A DNA stretch of 64,000 nucleotides from Bacteroidota bacterium. Lineage in GTDB: Bacteria > Bacteroidota > Rhodothermia > Balneolales > Balneolaceae. The notes under the pieces are model-generated. The model searched no databases. It saw nothing but the letters and a program-made list of their open reading frames with translations, and was not told the origin of the DNA. Position numbers and translations under genes: made by a program. Shown here one piece after another: positions 54,279 to 63,588 of the stretch (positions within the stretch are counted from its first letter, which is position 1; each line of letters begins with the position of its first letter). The stretch is taken from the NCBI GenBank assembly GCA_027621355.1, contig JAQCBZ010000002.1, positions 1 through 64,000 on the forward strand, read 5' to 3'.

Positions 54279-55444
54279 CCTGCCGCTGGATAATGTTTCC
54301 ATGGTTCATGGCGAGCAATGATGGGGTCTTCACCTCGCATGAGTGCGGCATATCGGAAGGAGATAACCGGAAGGATCAGCTTCATCTGCACATTTTGCAT
54401 TAACCATGGTTTAACCTCACTCACCACCTCAATCATCTCTTCTAAACGGGCGTCCCGGAGCGCCTTAATAAAATCAACCATCACTTTGCCATGATCTTGG
54501 TGAAGAATCAATGCTGTATCGCCTGTTTCACGCAAAAGAAGCAAGTCACGAAGCATCCATTCTAACGACCCAAGCCAAGCGATTTGCTGCTCTAGGGAAT
54601 ACCCTTGGGACACATGCTGGATCAATGAACTCAAAGCCGCAGCATCCATCGTGTAGGAAGCGCGTAGAAACTGAAGTAGCTCTTCTTTGCTCGATCGAAA
54701 GGCATCCACATCCATCGCTCTAGCGAGCCCCACCTGCCCATTGCTCAACTGAGCCGCTAGCTGAGCATCTTCCCGACCGCGCCCCTCAGCGACTAGAGCC
54801 TCTATGATCTCCTGTTGTGTGCATGGCTTGAGCCTCAAAACTTGACATCGAGACAAGATGGTTGGCATTAAGGTGTCAGTAGATGGCGTGGTAAGCAAGA
54901 ATAAGACATCCTTGGGAGGCTCTTCAAGGAGTTTCAAAAACGCATTTGCTGACTCAGCTCTCATTGTGTGAATATCGTGGAGCACCACAATTAAGCGATT
55001 CGCTGTATTGGGACGTAATACAGTCACAGGCTTGATTTGCTCTCGGTACTGTCCAATTGAATAAAATGAGCGCAAATTTGATCTCTCTTGGTCCTTGGAG
55101 TCTCCTTGCACGGGTGCCCCCTCGTGGTCAAATACGTAGGGGTCTTGATGCAATTTCTCAAGACGTTCTTTTCGAGCTCCATCGCTGAACGAGGTAGGCT
55201 CTGGCAGAAAGACATGAATATCAGGGTGATGAAACCAAGAGCGCTGTCCCCCTTGAATAGCTTCCGCAAACGCTAACGCAAGGGCTAATGTGCCAGTCCC
55301 TCTTGCGCCAGCAAATAGGTACGCATGGCCAAGACGTCCAGACGCTAGGATTGACCGACACTGTTCACGCAGGGTCGACTGCCCCACAAGGTGAGGATGA
55401 TCAAGGGGAGAATGGGGTTGGGGGGAAGAATCAAACATCTCCAT
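54275..55444 (-). CDS. holB: DNA polymerase III subunit delta'
   Basis: Stator of the clamp loader. AAA+ domain with SILASGRLGHAYLFAGARGTG, in which the P-loop lysine is replaced by Thr (GARGTGTLA); E. coli delta' also has a degenerate P-loop. NRLIVVLHDIHTMRAESANAFLKLLEEPP cut as HTMRAESANAFLKLLEEPP, and TILSRCQVLRL with the SRC arginine finger are intact. The zinc cysteines of E. coli delta' are absent. Length 389, about 55 longer than E. coli, mainly an acidic insertion around residues 75-125. Overlaps ccmB by 1 base and dapF by 4. Confidence 0.9.
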   Translation of the reverse strand: MEMFDSSPQPHSPLDHPHLVGQSTLREQCRSILASGRLGHAYLFAGARGTGTLALALAFAEAIQGGQRSWFHHPDIHVFLPEPTSFSDGARKERLEKLHQDPYVFDHEGAPVQGDSKDQERSNLRSFYSIGQYREQIKPVTVLRPNTANRLIVVLHDIHTMRAESANAFLKLLEEPPKDVLFLLTTPSTDTLMPTILSRCQVLRLKPCTQQEIIEALVAEGRGREDAQLAAQLSNGQVGLARAMDVDAFRSSKEELLQFLRASYTMDAAALSSLIQHVSQGYSLEQQIAWLGSLEWMLRDLLLLRETGDTALILHQDHGKVMVDFIKALRDARLEEMIEVVSEVKPWLMQNVQMKLILPVISFRYAALMRGEDPIIARHEPWKHYPAAG

Positions 55445-56112
55445 TATGTCGAGGTTTCTTTAAACAAGGACTCAAAAAACATGATGCCCAGTGTGATATT
55501 GACTCCACAAAATCCAACAAGAGCGGCGACATCATTCCACGATGATGCCAAAGTGCCAGACGAAAATACCGCTGTGGTAACCCGCGAAAGGATCATAATG
55601 AGAGGAACCAACAGGGGAATGGAAATCACAGAAAATAACGCTCCCCGTTTATCGGATTGAGCCATCATCGCTGAGGTGATGGTTGTGACTCCAGCTAAGC
55701 CGAGGGATCCACCGAGGATTAAAATCATAAACGCACCCCAATGAGCAATCGCAGAGTTAATTAACAATACATACAACAGACTAAATAAGGTGATTAAACT
55801 GCCCAGAACCGCCACATTAAACAAAAACTTACCCCCATAAATGGCTAATGGGTGTCCATGCAGGAGTAACAATGGAAGGGTTTGCTGATCGCGTTCGTGG
55901 AGAAAGAGCCGTTGACTTGCTGTGAGACTGGCAAATAGGAGCACAATCCACAACAGACCACTTTGTGGAGTGGGGTCTAGGTTCTGTGCCCTAAGTGTAT
56001 ACAGGATAAGCAACAAACTCGTTGCCGTGAAGGCAAGAACCGTTGGCAGGATCGCCGCGGAACGGGCTTCCTGTTGAATGTCTTTACGAAGAATGGCCCA
56101 AAGTGCTCTCAA
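55444..56112 (-). CDS. ccmB: Heme exporter CcmB
   Basis: Membrane subunit of the CcmABCD complex that moves or releases heme for cytochrome c maturation. Six helices, beginning AILRKDIQQEARSAAILPTVLAFTATSLL cut as RKDIQQEARSAAILPTVLAF, then the conserved LLWIVLLFASLTASQRLF and the RDQQTLPLLLLHGHPLAIYGGKF loop. The only start is a TTG at 56110-56112; a stop lies 3 codons upstream. Length 222, normal. Its partners ccmA and ccmC are not in the window; instead it is coupled to holB. Confidence 0.87.
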   Translation of the reverse strand: MRALWAILRKDIQQEARSAAILPTVLAFTATSLLLILYTLRAQNLDPTPQSGLLWIVLLFASLTASQRLFLHERDQQTLPLLLLHGHPLAIYGGKFLFNVAVLGSLITLFSLLYVLLINSAIAHWGAFMILILGGSLGLAGVTTITSAMMAQSDKRGALFSVISIPLLVPLIMILSRVTTAVFSSGTLASSWNDVAALVGFCGVNITLGIMFFESLFKETST

Positions 56113-56182
56113 ACAGACTCAAAAAAAGCGTTTTAAATGATGGTTAAGTATACAAAAATGTGGCTTGATCTGGGCTCTGAGA

Positions 56183-56214
56183 TTTGGACAAGCGTGACGT
56201 CTGTCGTACTATTG
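56183..56214 (+). promoter_or_regulatory. ptsN promoter, nearly leaderless
   Basis: TTTG (56183-56186), 20 bases, then TACTATTG (56207-56214), one mismatch from TAnnTTTG. Transcription should start close to 56221, and the ATG is at 56222, so the message probably has no leader. Confidence 0.55.
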
Positions 56215-56221
56215 TGATGCT

Positions 56222-56689
56222 ATGAGCCTACTTGATCTTCTTTCGCCAGACTTCATTGTGATGCACCCAAAGGTGAGTTCTAAAAAAGAACTATTTGAGC
56301 AACTACTCGAGGCTTTGAAGCCTCAATGCACATCCGAAGCTCAGTTTGACGCGGCACGTGAAGCGGTTTGGGCGCGCGAGAACGTAATGAGTACAGCGGT
56401 TGGCTTTGGATTTGCACTGCCCCATGGCAAAACCCACGAAGTATCCCAACACATGGGTGTATTTGGCGTGCTTGCGGAGCCACTCGATTATGATGGAGAC
56501 AAGAAGGAGCAGGTTCAGCTCGTGTTTTTACTTGTCGGGCCCAAGCAAGAGAGCGCAAATCATATTAAATTGTTGAGTCAGGTGTCCAAACTGATGAACA
56601 AAGAGGTATTACGCCAGGAAATTTTACGAGCTTCTACAGCTCAAGAGGTGTATGGGCTTTTAAAAGAACAACTGGCTCCTTCGAGTTAA
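56222..56689 (+). CDS. ptsN: PTS IIA-like nitrogen-regulatory protein (PtsN family)
   Basis: Phosphocarrier domain (EIIANtr type) of the nitrogen PTS, or a fructose-type IIA. It has the active-site motif GFGFALPHGKT with the phosphorylated His at 68, the phosphate pocket loop VFLLVGPKQESANHIKLLSQVS, and the normal length of 155. No PtsP, NPr or sugar-specific IIB/IIC gene is nearby, so it is probably regulatory. A strong hairpin lies between it and folD. Confidence 0.85.
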   Translation: MSLLDLLSPDFIVMHPKVSSKKELFEQLLEALKPQCTSEAQFDAAREAVWARENVMSTAVGFGFALPHGKTHEVSQHMGVFGVLAEPLDYDGDKKEQVQLVFLLVGPKQESANHIKLLSQVSKLMNKEVLRQEILRASTAQEVYGLLKEQLAPSS

Positions 56690-56727
56690 AGGATGTGACT
56701 TGGGCAACATTGTTGAATGACCATAGT

Positions 56728-56757
56728 GTCACCATTGCCAAGGGGGGCATTGGTGAC
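56728..56757 (+). terminator. Hairpin between ptsN and folD
   Basis: GTCACCATTGCC (56728-56739) and GGCATTGGTGAC (56746-56757) pair over 12 positions with one mismatch and an AAGGGG loop. No U-run follows. It is 30 bases ahead of the folD ATG, so it could attenuate or protect the transcript. Confidence 0.6.
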
Positions 56758-56786
56758 TCACCACTCCAAATCTAAAATCATCGACC

Positions 56787-57683
56787 ATGGCCTCTCAAGC
56801 AAAACTTATTGACGGACGCAAGGTTTCAGAGATCATCCGAGCAGAAGTACGTGAAGATGTCCAAGCGATGGTCGAAGCGGGTCAGCGTAGACCTTTTTTG
56901 GAAGTGGTCCAGGTTGGCTCAGATCCTGCCTCAACGGTGTACATTGGCGCCAAAACGCGCGCTTGTGAGGATGTAGGAATTGGCACACATACCACAAGGC
57001 TTCAAGACACGGTATCGGCCCAAGAGCTTAAAGACGAAATCCGACGCCTGAATGAGGACGATGAAGTGGATGGAATCTTGGTGCAGCTCCCATTGCCTAG
57101 TCATCTCTCGGCTATGGACGTGATAGAAACGATCGATCATCGCAAAGACGTGGATGGATTTCACCCGATGAATGTGGGTCGATTAGCCATTGGACAACCC
57201 ACGTTTCGCTCATGTACACCTGCAGGTATTTTTGAACTCTTGCGCCATTATAGCATTCCTGTAAAAGGAAAGCATGCCGTGGTAGTCGGAGCGAGTAATA
57301 TTGTGGGATCCCCAGCCGCCATCATGTTTTCGCGAGAAAGTGATTCGGGTAAAGCCACCACAACGATTTGTCACAAATACACGCAAGATTTGACCAAATA
57401 CACGATATCTGCGGACATTCTTGTTGTGGCTGCAGGTGTTCCAGGATTAATAAGAGGTGAGATGGTCAAAGAAGGTGTTGTGGTCATTGACGTGGGCATG
57501 ACTCGTGTCGCCGACGAAACAACCGAGAAAGGATACCGTCTTGCGGGGGATGTAGATCAAGAGAGTGTCACCGAAAAAGCGAGTTGGATTACCCCGGTCC
57601 CAGGTGGTGTAGGTCCCATGACAGTGGCCATGCTGATGAAAAACACCTTGCTCGCCGCCAAAAAATCGGTCTATCCAGCATAA
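56787..57683 (+). CDS. folD: Methylenetetrahydrofolate dehydrogenase / cyclohydrolase
   Basis: Interconverts the one-carbon forms of folate for purine and formyl-Met synthesis. The catalytic Tyr52 and Lys56 lie in TVYIGAKTR; VDGILVQLPLP, the NADP-binding GASNIVGSPAA and the terminal PGGVGPMTVAMLMKNT are intact. Length 298, normal. Monocistronic or with ptsN. Confidence 0.97.
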   Translation: MASQAKLIDGRKVSEIIRAEVREDVQAMVEAGQRRPFLEVVQVGSDPASTVYIGAKTRACEDVGIGTHTTRLQDTVSAQELKDEIRRLNEDDEVDGILVQLPLPSHLSAMDVIETIDHRKDVDGFHPMNVGRLAIGQPTFRSCTPAGIFELLRHYSIPVKGKHAVVVGASNIVGSPAAIMFSRESDSGKATTTICHKYTQDLTKYTISADILVVAAGVPGLIRGEMVKEGVVVIDVGMTRVADETTEKGYRLAGDVDQESVTEKASWITPVPGGVGPMTVAMLMKNTLLAAKKSVYPA

Positions 57684-57715
57684 AGCATTGCTTTGCTAAC
57701 AGGTTTCGTGAGTCT

Positions 57716-59137
57716 CTAGCGATCTTTTAGCAGCGCTCTGGCTTCTTTTCGGGCTAGTTTGCCTAATGCTGTGCGGGGAATCGTTTTGCCTTCTGGTAAG
57801 ATAATCCACTCTTTTGGGCGTTCATAAGAGTGTAAGGCTTCCTGTTTTTTTATCCATGTGTCCAGAGCAACTGGGTGAAGGGCAGCCTGAAGGGCCGACT
57901 CGTCCGTAGTAGGATTTGGCTCCACGATAGCTACCACTCGTTGTCCCCACTCTGGGTCGTCAACCCCAAGCACAATGACCGCCTCGATAGTTGGATGTTG
58001 CGCAATGGCTTGCTCAAGTCGTAGTGGGGAGATGTTGTTACCACCCGATAAAATGAGGTCATCACGCCGTGCCTCGATGATCCAACGACCCTGTTGATCC
58101 ATTCTGCCGAGATCACCTGTGTCGAACCATGAGTTTGATGATGGTTTTGCCGAGGATGGTTGCCCCGATGATGTAGTTTTCGATAATGCACTTCCCGATG
58201 ATGCACCTCCCGATGAAGCAGCCCCAATCTGTGTGCCTCGAAGATGCAGGGTTCCATTTTGAAGCATAATCTCTGTATCCCCAAAGGGCTTACCAATGCA
58301 TTGTGGCTCGGCAGGCGTGTCAGAAAGACGATGGGCAGCAATCATCGCAAAGGTTTCGGTCATTCCATAGCTCTGGTAAATCGGTAACTCATGAGCAAGT
58401 GCCTGTTCGGCGACTTCGAGTGGAAGGGGGCCACCTCCCAACAAGATTGCGTCCAGGGTAGAAAGTCGCTCAACACTGTCTGAATGTTTCAAAAGTCGTT
58501 GAAGCTGTGTCGCCACAAGCGAGATCCCTTTGAGTGGAACATACGTCAGGAGCTCTTGGATGGCCTCGACGGAGGTGTCTTTGGCAAAGGCAACGCCTCC
58601 TCCTGTAGAGAGCGCTCTAGCAAGAATCGACACTCCACCTACATGATGCAAAGGGAGAGCATGGCCCCAATACTCTCCGGCTGCGGTATGAAAAGGTGTG
58701 GGAAGGTTGCGAACCGCATGATCTATCTGACTTGCCACGATCTCCACCGTTTTTGGTTTCCCCGTGGTACCAGAGGTTTCCAAGGTAATCATCACGGGGT
58801 CCAAAGGTGAACGGCCACCTGAGGGAGGCCCCGATAGATTCTTTCGTGTCTCTGTTGTCTTAGATTCTGTTGCCTTAGATATCGAGAAGGGGATTCCTGC
58901 CAATAGGTGCGTACTAGCGAGAATGGCCTGCTCTTTAGTTCTATCTGTTAATGGTAAGGAGATGGGCACGGCAAGAGGTCTTGAGCGTACCTTGTGAGCA
59001 AGCGATGAAGAGTTTTTTAAAAGTTCAGCGTAGGAATACGTGTGAACCACGCCAGAGTCCACCCATGCCAGAAATGGGGCATCTGGGGGATATGCATCCA
59101 GATGGATAGGCCAAGAGAAGGGGATGCGCTCACTCAT
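57716..59137 (-). CDS. menE: o-Succinylbenzoate-CoA ligase
   Basis: Activates o-succinylbenzoate with CoA in menaquinone synthesis (ANL superfamily). The AMP loop is LETSGTTGKPKTVEI (about residues 114-128), YQSYGMTETF is the A5 motif, and WFDTGDLGRMDQQGRW the A7 region; the PRTALGKLARKEARAL end holds the catalytic Lys. A Ser/Gly-rich insertion (about 305-333, GAASSGGASSGSALSKTTSS) lies just before the A7 motif, encoded by short repeated DNA. Length 473. Ordered menA-menC-menE on the minus strand. Confidence 0.9.
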   Translation of the reverse strand: MSERIPFSWPIHLDAYPPDAPFLAWVDSGVVHTYSYAELLKNSSSLAHKVRSRPLAVPISLPLTDRTKEQAILASTHLLAGIPFSISKATESKTTETRKNLSGPPSGGRSPLDPVMITLETSGTTGKPKTVEIVASQIDHAVRNLPTPFHTAAGEYWGHALPLHHVGGVSILARALSTGGGVAFAKDTSVEAIQELLTYVPLKGISLVATQLQRLLKHSDSVERLSTLDAILLGGGPLPLEVAEQALAHELPIYQSYGMTETFAMIAAHRLSDTPAEPQCIGKPFGDTEIMLQNGTLHLRGTQIGAASSGGASSGSALSKTTSSGQPSSAKPSSNSWFDTGDLGRMDQQGRWIIEARRDDLILSGGNNISPLRLEQAIAQHPTIEAVIVLGVDDPEWGQRVVAIVEPNPTTDESALQAALHPVALDTWIKKQEALHSYERPKEWIILPEGKTIPRTALGKLARKEARALLKDR

Positions 59138-59145
59138 AAGACTCC

Positions 59146-60240
59146 CTAGGTCAACGTGGTTTTGGAGTAGCAGACCACAGGCTTGACGGGAAGCTTCTCG
59201 AAGGTTGTCTGTAATTTCCCTCCAAATGGCTCAAGATCTATCTCAAAAAGGTGACCAGTATCGAGGCCGTGCGTATACGTAGTGCTACCATGTGATAGAG
59301 CCAAATCAGTCGCTAATGCACGACCTATCGATGATTCCATTAACGTAGAGATCACCACAGGAACGCCTACTTTTTGAGCCTGTTCAATCAGGGTGATCGA
59401 CTCATGCCTCGTGCCAAATAGAGCGGGCTTCAGCACACAAACAGCCCCCTTTAAACTCTCAAGACCTTCGTTGAGCTCAAAGTTCTCCTGCCGCCTGCGT
59501 GGTTGCAGGAACTCATCAAACCCAAGCTTGATCGGGCTTTGCTCTATCAAGGTGCGAGCTTCTTGTGGGGTGCGTACCACCATTGGATCCTCCATGTATT
59601 GAAGTGCATCAAATTGGTGTTTTTTGCACCATGCTTCCACTTCATAAAGCCATTCTAGTGAGCCTTTTTCATTCACATCCAACACCCATCGTGAGTCCGG
59701 ATGTTGCTGGTGGTGCGCTCTTAGAGTATTGAGTAAAGGCTCCCATGAGTCTGGATGAACTTTCACCTTGAAGGCGTTTTTTTCCGCGCATTCACCTGCG
59801 AGCGCATGGGCTTCATCGCCAGGGGGCAGGAGTGTGTGTACATCTAGATGTTGGATGCCTCCCTGTTTCTGTGCGTTAGCCAGAGTGTTTGACCTAATCA
59901 TTCCAGAGATTCCCCATTGGAGGCTTTTGGCCCACGCTAATGGGATCGATGCTTCCGCTTTTTTGGGTACATCAAAGGGAATCCATGTCTCAATCCATTG
60001 TGCTACCTCGGGTAATTGTGCCATTACATCTTCAATCGACTCTTCTGAAAAAGGTGGTAAAGGAGCAAATTCAGCCACCCATGAGCGCTCCTCCAGCGTG
60101 GCAGTGAGTAGAAGCAGGTCTCTCGATGAAGTAGAGATTTTTGCCGTCTTATGCCATTGTTTGTAGGGCAAGCAAAGTCTCCACACTGTAACAGAAGGGG
60201 ATGTCATTGCACGGGTAGATTCGAATGAAATTGCAGTCAC
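59146..60240 (-). CDS. menC: o-Succinylbenzoate synthase
   Basis: Enolase-superfamily dehydratase making o-succinylbenzoate. The barrel shows KVKVHPDSWEPL with the KxK base (about 154-156), WVLDVNEKGSLEW with the metal Asp, YMEDPMV with the Glu, LGFDEFL with the Asp, and VLKPALFG with the second base Lys. Starts at a GTG (60238-60240) that overlaps the menA stop by 4 bases (GTGA). Length 364, longer than E. coli MenC (320). Family identity rests on the active-site pattern and the men neighbours. Confidence 0.88.
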   Translation of the reverse strand: MTAISFESTRAMTSPSVTVWRLCLPYKQWHKTAKISTSSRDLLLLTATLEERSWVAEFAPLPPFSEESIEDVMAQLPEVAQWIETWIPFDVPKKAEASIPLAWAKSLQWGISGMIRSNTLANAQKQGGIQHLDVHTLLPPGDEAHALAGECAEKNAFKVKVHPDSWEPLLNTLRAHHQQHPDSRWVLDVNEKGSLEWLYEVEAWCKKHQFDALQYMEDPMVVRTPQEARTLIEQSPIKLGFDEFLQPRRRQENFELNEGLESLKGAVCVLKPALFGTRHESITLIEQAQKVGVPVVISTLMESSIGRALATDLALSHGSTTYTHGLDTGHLFEIDLEPFGGKLQTTFEKLPVKPVVCYSKTTLT

Positions 60241-61142
60241 AGTATAGTTGTGGCGAACAGGGAAAGGCTGACAACAAGCCCGTATATCATTAAGACGAGT
60301 GCAGATTGTTTAAGCGTTCCATTCAGCAGAGCCTTGTCTTGGTGTGTCCAAATCTGGTGAAGAGGTCTCACCGTGAAAGGGAGTACACCCAGAATCATTA
60401 GCGTCCACCATGCTTCAAAGCCACTGGCTACAAAGAGCCATGCATGCACAGCGAGGGCCAAGCCAATCATGAACGTGTATTCAGCTTTTAGAAATCGCTC
60501 ACCTAGCAACACACCTAAGGTGCGCTTGTGTGCTTTACGGTCCGTATGAATATCACGTAGGTTATTGGCAACCAATATATTAATGCATAATGCGCCTGTA
60601 GAAGATCCCAGCCAAAAGGCGGTCTCTGACCAAATTTGCAGATGAGCATAGGTCGTTCCCATCACAGCAATCACCCCAAAAAAGAGCCATACAAAAAGGT
60701 CTCCAAGCCCATTATAGGCTAATGGAAAAGGCCCACCGGTATAAATAATGCCAAAAAACAGTGAGGCGAGACCAATCCATAAAATGGGTGTCCCTGCAAT
60801 CCAAACCAGGCCAAGACCCGAAGCAAACGCTAGAATCATGGCGATGACTGTTGCCCATGCCATTTGCGTTGGGGAGATCGCCCCAGAAGTTGTGGGCCGT
60901 TCAAAGCCGATGCGGTCGGCATCTGCGCCTGTTTTGGCATCAAAATAATCGTTGGCAAAATTGGTGCCAATTTGAATGAGACTTGCACTCAAGACAGCCA
61001 ACCCAAACACAAGCCAAGAAAATCCACCTTCATAGAACGCAATGGCACTGCCAATACACACTGGAGTCCATGCAGCGGATAAGGTTTGAGGGCGAGCGGC
61101 TTGGACCCAGGACGCTAGGGATGAGGAATCATTTATGGACAT
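60237..61142 (-). CDS. menA: 1,4-Dihydroxy-2-naphthoate octaprenyltransferase
   Basis: Membrane UbiA-type prenyltransferase that joins the naphthoate ring and the polyprenyl chain. Eight or nine helices, and the Asp-rich motif NFANDYFDAKTGADADRIG with NDxxDxxxD (about 61-69), plus the second Asp motif NLRDIHTDRKAHKRTLGVLLG. I chose the ATG 61140-61142 (301 residues); the TTG at 61169 is upstream of the -10 sequence TATTTTTG (61153-61146). First gene of menA-menC-menE. Confidence 0.9.
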   Translation of the reverse strand: MSINDSSSLASWVQAARPQTLSAAWTPVCIGSAIAFYEGGFSWLVFGLAVLSASLIQIGTNFANDYFDAKTGADADRIGFERPTTSGAISPTQMAWATVIAMILAFASGLGLVWIAGTPILWIGLASLFFGIIYTGGPFPLAYNGLGDLFVWLFFGVIAVMGTTYAHLQIWSETAFWLGSSTGALCINILVANNLRDIHTDRKAHKRTLGVLLGERFLKAEYTFMIGLALAVHAWLFVASGFEAWWTLMILGVLPFTVRPLHQIWTHQDKALLNGTLKQSALVLMIYGLVVSLSLFATTIL

Positions 61143-61395
61143 GGTCAAAAATACGGAAGTTATCCACAAACGATGATTACGAAGAAAATCAGGTTCTTAA
61201 TTGATTCGGCATAATCGTTTAGGTCATTCTTTGTCAACATTGGCATAAAGCCTAAATAAATAAACTATAAGAATTATAAAACTAAATAATTAACTGTGGA
61301 TAACGCTATATGAATTAATAAAAATTGTTGAAAGTCTCAAAACACTTTACTTTTGTACCTAATTGTTACCCACTCACTTATAAAACTCTGTTTCC
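61143..61395. other. AT-rich intergenic region with two DnaA boxes; candidate origin
   Basis: The longest gap in the window (253 bases), between divergent menA and glnN. It has a perfect DnaA box TTATCCACA at 61160-61168 and a second in the opposite direction, TGTGGATAA, at 61295-61303. Between them is an AT-rich stretch (about 61253-61293, AAATAAATAAACTATAAG and more) that could unwind. A looser box (TTGTCAACA, 61231-61239) lies between. dnaA and dnaN are not nearby. Two boxes alone do not prove an origin; DnaA-controlled transcription of menA or glnN is an alternative. Confidence 0.4.
61328..61355 (+). promoter_or_regulatory. glnN promoter
   Basis: TTG (61328-61330), 17 bases, then TACTTTTG (61348-61355), a perfect match to TAnnTTTG. 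Transcription should start near 61362, leaving a leader of about 34 bases. Confidence 0.7.
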
Positions 61396-63573
61396 ATGGC
61401 TCCTGCTGCTCGTCGTTACGATACCCTCGCCGCCGCAAAATCAACTGTTCCAAGTCAAGGGATGGTCGACCAAGCAATGTCAATCACCGATATTTTTGGT
61501 CAAAATACCCTTACGCTTGACACACTGAAGGCTCGCATGCCAAAAAGCACATGGAAAAAGCTACAGAAAACTGTTCAGGAGGGTGAAAAGCTAGATGCAG
61601 AGGTGGCGGATGCGGCTGCCATTGCCATGAAAGATTGGGCCACTGAGAAAGGGGCCACTCACTTTACACACTGGTTTCAACCCTTGACTGGGTCCACAGC
61701 AGAGAAACATGACTCGTTTATTACGCCGAACCAAGGAGGAGGCGCGATTTCGGAATTTTCAGGGAAGGATCTCATTCAAGGAGAGCCTGACGCGTCCTCG
61801 TTTCCAAGTGGCGGTCTTAGAGCAACTTTTGAGGCAAGAGGGTATACCGCTTGGGATCCAACGTCACCTGTCTTCATTATTGAGAATCCCAATGGATCCT
61901 ACTTGTGCATCCCAACGGCATTCGCCTCGTGGAAGGGGGAAGCGTTGGATCACAAAACACCATTGCTACGCTCTGTCGAAGCCTTGAATAAATCGGCCAA
62001 ACGTGCACTCAAGTTATTTGGCGTAGAGGCGGTACGTGTCACATCTACCGTTGGGTGTGAGCAAGAATATTTCTTGATCGACCAGGAGTTTTTCTACCGC
62101 CGCCCCGATTTGATGACCTCTGGCAGAACCCTTGTTGGGGCCAAACCTCCACGAGGGCAGGAGCTAGATGACCATTATTTCGGGTCTATCCCTGACCGAG
62201 TCTTGAGCTTCATGTTGGACGCGGAACGTGAGCTCTACAAATTGGGGATCCCGGTGAAAACACGTCACAATGAAGTGGCCCCGTCTCAGTACGAGATTGC
62301 CCCCATTTTTGAGCAGTGTAATGTGGCAGCTGACCATCAACAGCTCATGATGATTACGCTGCGTCGCGTAGCCAAAAAATATGGCCTTGAGTGTGTGCTT
62401 CACGAAAAACCGTTTGATGGAATCAACGGTAGTGGAAAACATACCAACTGGTCCATCTCAACGGAAGGTGGGGTAAATCTGCTGGAGCCTGGGGAGACCC
62501 CGCATCAGAACCTACAATTTTTGTTCTTCTTTACAGCAGTCTTGCATGGTGTGTATCATCATCAAGACTTGTTGCGAGCATCGATAGCCACGGCAGCAAA
62601 CGATCACCGCTTGGGCGCAAACGAAGCTCCACCGGCGATCATCTCAGCCTATATCGGTGAGCAGCTCGAAGATGTGGTGCATCAGTTACTCAATGGGGGA
62701 CTCAAAGACTCAATGAAGAGCGGCTTGTTAGGATTGGGTACGCCCGTTCTACCAACGCTACCAAAGCATGCTGGGGACCGTAATCGTACATCGCCTTTCG
62801 CGTTTACAGGTAATAAGTTTGAATTCCGAGCAGTAGGATCTAGTCAATCAGTGAGCTTCCCGATCGTGGTTCTAAACACAGCAGTTGCTGAAGGGATTGA
62901 TGTGTTGAGTGAGAGGCTAGAAAAAGAACTCAAAAAATCGAAGCTTGAGACAGCTCTCGGAAAGATTCTAAGGAAGACTCTCAAAGAAATCGAGAGCATC
63001 ATATTTAACGGCGATGGCTATTCAGATGAATGGCAAGTGGAGGCAGAGAAGCGAGGTCTTCTCAATATGAAGACCACAGCAGATGCACTCCCTGTATTGG
63101 CCGACAAGAAGAACTCTAAGTTATTTAGTACCTACAAGGTATTGAATAAGAGAGAGTTAGATTCCCGCTTGGAGATTCTGGCTGAGCAATACAACACCAC
63201 CATTACCATTGAAGTCGACACCACAGAATCCATAGCAAAAACGATGGTCTATCCAGCAGCGACACGGTACCTGCGAAATTTAGCCCAAGCTGCGGAAGAG
63301 GTTAAAGAGCATGGATTGGAGCCAACAGGTACATTAGATATGCTCAAAACGGTCAATAATGGAGTGAATGCTCTTGGCGAGGCGCTAGATGGACTACGCA
63401 AAGCCCAGGAAAAAGTACCTCACAGCAATGTCCTCAAGACTGCGAAATACATGCAAACCGATGTAATTCCTGCGATGAATGCGGTGCGTGACGCGGTGGA
63501 TTTTCTCGAGCGGTATGTCAGTGACGAGCTATGGCCACTGCCCGTGTATCGTGAGATGTTGTTTGTGAAGTAG
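61396..63573 (+). CDS. glnN: Glutamine synthetase type III
   Basis: Makes glutamine from glutamate and ammonia; the large dodecameric GSIII found in Bacteroidota and some cyanobacteria. 725 residues, as usual for the type. Signature blocks are [15 protein letters not shown] (metal Glu), [18 protein letters not shown] (about 294-311), the ATP loop [18 protein letters not shown], and [15 protein letters not shown] near 476. A GSIII-specific extra C-terminal domain rich in helices ends the chain. It has its own perfect promoter. It is convergent with menB, 15 bases away. Confidence 0.96.
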   Translation: MAPAARRYDTLAAAKSTVPSQGMVDQAMSITDIFGQNTLTLDTLKARMPKSTWKKLQKTVQEGEKLDAEVADAAAIAMKDWATEKGATHFTHWFQPLTGSTAEKHDSFITPNQGGGAISEFSGKDLIQGEPDASSFPSGGLRATFEARGYTAWDPTSPVFIIENPNGSYLCIPTAFASWKGEALDHKTPLLRSVEALNKSAKRALKLFGVEAVRVTSTVGCEQEYFLIDQEFFYRRPDLMTSGRTLVGAKPPRGQELDDHYFGSIPDRVLSFMLDAERELYKLGIPVKTRHNEVAPSQYEIAPIFEQCNVAADHQQLMMITLRRVAKKYGLECVLHEKPFDGINGSGKHTNWSISTEGGVNLLEPGETPHQNLQFLFFFTAVLHGVYHHQDLLRASIATAANDHRLGANEAPPAIISAYIGEQLEDVVHQLLNGGLKDSMKSGLLGLGTPVLPTLPKHAGDRNRTSPFAFTGNKFEFRAVGSSQSVSFPIVVLNTAVAEGIDVLSERLEKELKKSKLETALGKILRKTLKEIESIIFNGDGYSDEWQVEAEKRGLLNMKTTADALPVLADKKNSKLFSTYKVLNKRELDSRLEILAEQYNTTITIEVDTTESIAKTMVYPAATRYLRNLAQAAEEVKEHGLEPTGTLDMLKTVNNGVNALGEALDGLRKAQEKVPHSNVLKTAKYMQTDVIPAMNAVRDAVDFLERYVSDELWPLPVYREMLFVK

Positions 63574-63588
63574 GGTACCCACCTCCAC

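Noticed and set aside
54511..54723. Plus-strand ORFs over holB and dapF
   Set aside because: They are shadows of real minus-strand genes, with no start signal and no recognised family.
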